Made by a program: the position numbers and the translations under genes. A DNA stretch of 64,000 bases, from assembly GCA_963575745.1 (NCBI GenBank), contig CAUYUJ010019281.1:1393739-1457738 (forward strand), written 5' to 3'. Positions within the stretch are counted from its first letter, which is position 1, and each line of letters opens with the position of its first letter. The stretch is from Prorocentrum cordatum (lineage: Eukaryota > Sar > Dinophyceae > Prorocentrales > Prorocentraceae). Shown here in pieces: positions 63,216-64,000 of this stretch. The notes beneath the pieces were generated by a model that did not search any database, was not told the DNA's origin, and saw only the letters and a list, made by a program, of their open reading frames with translations.

Positions 63216-64000
63216 GAGGCGAAAGCCCTGCAGGGCGGACGCCGCAGGCCGCGCTCGGAGGCGGCCGAGGTGCCCGTGCAGGTGCCGGAGGCTCCACGGC
63301 CGCGGCGTGCGCGTCGCGGGGGCGCTGCGGCGTGCTGGGCCGCGGCCCGGTGGTGCGCGTGCGCCGCGCTCTGTCGGGGGCGCGCAGGCACGGACTGGCG
63401 AGCCATGGATCTGGCGCGCGGTCGCCAGGTGCAGGGATCCGGGGAGGTGCCCTCCCCAAAATGCGGCCGGTGCCGCCTCGCTCGGCGGCGGAGGTCCGCG
63501 ATCTCCCACGGAAGCGGGACCCGTCGCGAATCCACGCCCCCCTGATCCCTGTCTGTGATCGCCTGACTCTGGGCGAATGGCGAAGCTGACGGAGAAGGAG
63601 GAGGCAGGAAGGAGCAGAGAGAAGGAAGGCGTGAGCAGGAGACGGAACGGGGAACGGAGGAGGAGGAAGAGCAGGGGAGGTGGGCCCATGCTGAGCACTT
63701 TCGCGGCGGGCAAGCAGTCCCCCGAGTAGGCGGCCGAAATCTGCGCTTGGCATGGCAGGCGGGCATCTCGCATTCAGCCGACTGGCTACAAGAAAATCCA
63801 AGACAGTCCCATGCGCACGGCTTTCCCTTCTGGAGAGACGGGCGGAGTGACAGCATGCCTTGGCCACCCCAGGCCAGCATGCGGTCCTGGTCTTTGCAAG
63901 GGCCGCTGCACCTGCGGCGGCCTGACTTGGCGGGGGAGGGGCGGAGGGAGGGAAAATCGCATGAGCCCCAGACTTGGGGCTGCGGGCCACAGCTTACACA
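63215..64000. other. Unassigned sequence
   Basis: GC-rich. Frames on both strands are Arg/Pro/Ala-rich and give no recognisable domain. 63405-63545 shows weak similarity to 24730-24880 ('aagcgggacccgtcgc' shared). Confidence 0.35.

Overview
This window looks like nuclear DNA of a dinoflagellate. It is GC-rich and dominated by simple and tandem repeats. It carries the decayed reverse-transcriptase lineages typical of these genomes: a Ty1/copia element with an extra domain between protease and integrase, and two LINE families whose RT is followed by a Cys/His cluster and a restriction-enzyme-like C-terminus. No bacterial gene organisation is visible (no operons, Shine-Dalgarno sites or tRNA/rRNA genes). 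A Prorocentrum-like species would fit the 'CCAAGAGG' word arrays, but that is recollection, not something the sequence proves. Most long open frames here are translations of (GGA)n, (ATC)n, (GAC)n, (CT)n or 'CTTGGGGGCCTC' arrays and are not genes.

Layout: 1-6.9 kb, word arrays, pyrimidine tracts and unassigned sequence. 6.95-9.33 kb, a broken LINE (A) on the minus strand. 9.33-18.48 kb, a complete but inactivated copia element on the minus strand, with 147-bp LTRs and a 5-bp target duplication TCCAC. It was inserted at the 5' side of LINE A. 18.6-25 kb, word arrays, a 1.1-kb (ATC)n tract and short inverted-repeat elements. 25.25-26.87 kb, a composite repeat that is colinear with 53.4-55.75 kb. 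27.3-27.8 kb, a 9-bp minisatellite. 28.8-32.3 kb, a second broken LINE (B) on the minus strand. 32.9-38.9 kb, a 73-bp satellite, a 0.7-kb (GGA)n tract, a ~110-bp satellite and nested TIR elements. 40.5-44.5 kb, possible exons on the minus strand, including an alpha/beta-hydrolase nucleophile elbow, invaded by nested TIR elements. 44.66-51.96 kb, three subfamilies of word-array repeat with higher-order structure, split by a TATATG hexamer tract. 52-59.3 kb, microsatellites, composite copy 2 with a small membrane-protein reading frame, and one leucine-rich-repeat exon. 59.6-64 kb, further TIR elements, a CAGCCT satellite and a second 73-bp satellite.

Every protein-like signal I could support (LINE A, copia, LINE B, hydrolase exons, membrane ORF, LRR exon) reads on the minus strand. 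This fits the long unidirectional gene arrays known in dinoflagellates. At least six short non-autonomous inverted-repeat families can be defined. Two of them are caught inserted into a third with clean target-site duplications, which gives an internal relative dating of the elements.
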